From: Kibdelosporangium sp. MJ126-NF4
Lineage (GTDB): Bacteria; Actinomycetota; Actinomycetes; Mycobacteriales; Pseudonocardiaceae
Reading direction: 5' to 3'
Length of the DNA: 64,000 nt
Assembly: GCF_000826545.1 (NCBI RefSeq)
Contig: NZ_CDME01000015.1
Location: 770,695 to 834,694, forward strand
Shown one piece after another: positions 61,502-64,000 of this stretch. The translations under genes were made by a program, and so were the position numbers. Within the stretch, counting starts at the first letter, position 1, and every line of letters starts with the position of its first letter. A model generated the notes under the pieces. That model had not been told where the DNA came from. It searched no databases and saw only the letters and a list, made by a program, of their open reading frames with translations.

Positions 61502-62646
61502 GCACGGAACGCACTGTCGCGATCGGCTCGGGCGCCACGCACCTCGGCGGCGAGGACATGGTGCTGAACATCGGGCCACAGCACCCGGCGACACACGGTG
61601 TCCTGCGGCTGCGGATCAGACTGGACGGTGAGCGGATCACCGAGGTCGAACCGATCATCGGCTACATGCACCGCGGCGCCGAGAAACTGTTCGAGGTGCG
61701 GGACTACCGGCAGATCATCGTGCTGGCCAACCGGCACGACTGGCTGTCGGCGTTCGCCAACGAACTCGGTGTCGTGCTGGCCGTCGAACGAATGACCGGG
61801 ATCGAGCCGCCGGTCCGGGCGGTGTGGGCGCGGATGCTGCTGGCCGAGCTCAACCGGGTGCTCAACCACCTGATGTTCCTCGGGTCGTACCCGATCGAAC
61901 TCGGTGCCATCACACCGATCTTCTACGCGTTCCGGGAGCGGGAGACGCTGCAGGCGGTGATGGAGGAGGTCTCCGGTGGCCGGATGCACTACATGTTCAA
62001 CCGCGTCGGCGGGTTGAAGGAGGACCTTCCGCTCGGCTGGCTCGACCGGGTCCGCGTTGCCATCGACGAGGTCCGGCACGGCACGCGTGAGGTCGAGAAG
62101 CTCATCAGGGACAACGAGATCTTCCACGCCCGTACCCGCGGTGTCGGCGTGCTGACACGCGAACACGCTGCCGCGTACGGTGTTTCCGGTCCGATCGCAC
62201 GAGCCAGCGGGCTGGATTTCGACCTGCGCCGCGACGAGCCGTACCTGGCGTACGACGAGCTGGACATTCCTGTGGTGACCCGGACCGAGGGCGACTGCCT
62301 CGCCCGGTTCGAGTGTCTCGCCGACCAGGTGCACGTGTCGCTGGACCTGGCGGCCGCGTGTGCCGACCGGCTGGCCGCGTTGCCGCCCGGCCCGATCAAC
62401 GTGCGGACGCCGAAGATCCTCAAGGCACCGGCCGGGCACACGTACGCGTGGACGGAGAATCCACTCGGGATCAACGGGTACTACCTGGTGTCCCGCGGCG
62501 AGAAAACGCCGTGGCGGATGAAACTGCGCTCGGCATCGTTCAACAACGTACAGGCGATTCCGGAGTTGATGCGAGGTTCGTTGCTCGCCGACATGATTGC
62601 CATCCTCGGTTCGATGTTCTTTGTGGTCGGCGACATAGACAAATAG
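61498..62646 (+). CDS. nuoD: Orphan NADH-quinone oxidoreductase subunit D
   Basis: 382 residues. Family landmarks are [48 protein letters not shown] [26 protein letters not shown] and the end [18 protein letters not shown]. It lacks other nuo genes around it. The typical long N-terminal extension of the 49-kDa subunit is absent. Whether it serves the main complex I or a separate hydrogenase-like module cannot be told. The start overlaps the MidA stop (ATGA). Confidence 0.9.
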   Translation: MSTERTVAIGSGATHLGGEDMVLNIGPQHPATHGVLRLRIRLDGERITEVEPIIGYMHRGAEKLFEVRDYRQIIVLANRHDWLSAFANELGVVLAVERMTGIEPPVRAVWARMLLAELNRVLNHLMFLGSYPIELGAITPIFYAFRERETLQAVMEEVSGGRMHYMFNRVGGLKEDLPLGWLDRVRVAIDEVRHGTREVEKLIRDNEIFHARTRGVGVLTREHAAAYGVSGPIARASGLDFDLRRDEPYLAYDELDIPVVTRTEGDCLARFECLADQVHVSLDLAAACADRLAALPPGPINVRTPKILKAPAGHTYAWTENPLGINGYYLVSRGEKTPWRMKLRSASFNNVQAIPELMRGSLLADMIAILGSMFFVVGDIDK

Positions 62647-62817
62647 CAGTAAGTGCGTACCCTTGCCCGACAACAGTTCGGGACTGTACGAATTGGTTGC
62701 TCCATCCGGGACTGTTCCCCTTTACGTTTGCCAGTTGTGTATCTGGGCCCGGCCTGGACAGTCCTCTTTGCCGGGAGACGACAACGAGCGTCTCCACTGG
62801 CAAGGGATTGGGAGACC

Positions 62818-64000
<1,183 letters not shown>

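Overview
The window comes from a GC-rich actinobacterium, most likely of the order Pseudonocardiales (an Amycolatopsis, Kibdelosporangium or Lentzea type of genome). The evidence is a mycothiol-dependent isomerase-family enzyme, an F420/deazaflavin-type nitroreductase domain, the actinobacterial mutasome genes (imuA', imuB, dnaE2) with LexA boxes of the form TCGAAC-N4-GTTCGA, DUF5336 and DUF6350 proteins beside sucCD and purHN, and many GTG or leaderless starts. No tRNA, rRNA or CRISPR array was seen.

Left part (1-20 kb). The window opens inside a protein with a C-terminal TNT-type NAD-glycohydrolase domain. A decayed reverse-transcriptase gene follows. The three mutasome genes are all on the minus strand but scattered: dnaE2 at 3.4-6.7 kb, imuB at 13.0-14.6 kb and imuA' at 16.5-17.3 kb. 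imuB and imuA' each have a LexA box at the start. dnaE2 does not, but a perfect LexA box with a leftward promoter lies about 960 bp upstream of it, beyond an opposite-strand membrane-protein gene. Between these genes are a prolyl oligopeptidase, an Lrp/aldo-keto reductase pair, a MarR-nitroreductase fusion with a perfect 30-bp palindromic operator, a TfoX protein flanked by inverted repeats, and a GntR/MFS/DUF1445 unit.

Middle part (20-29 kb). A palindromic MITE-like element and a secreted beta-propeller phytase lead into core metabolism: purH-purN, the DUF6350 (PerM) and DUF5336 membrane proteins, and sucC-sucD.

Oxalate island (28.8-46.8 kb). It holds two OFA-family transporters, a FadR-type GntR regulator, an oxc-like/frc/acyl-CoA ligase operon, a metal-transporter-like operon (Nramp-related protein, membrane protein, TerC), a MurG-like/SDR pair, and a selB-DUF6457 pair divergent from a PanE-family reductase. 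A 13-bp motif close to GTATGCAGTATGC occurs near six promoters of this island, which suggests one regulon. Oxalate would enter through OFA carriers, be activated by the CoA-transferase or ligase, and be decarboxylated to formyl-CoA and formate. The SelB-like factor has lost both GTPase switch motifs.

Right part (46.8-64 kb). There are a GNAT acetyltransferase, an RsbA-type sensor, a secreted FnIII protein, a Ser/Thr kinase cluster, surface-protein genes including a translationally coupled DUF4331-TPR-NicO operon, a 55-residue ClpX-type zinc-finger protein, an amidohydrolase, an AraC/glyoxalase pair, an M20 peptidase, a MidA methyltransferase coupled to an orphan nuoD, and a subtilisin-like protease cut by the window end.
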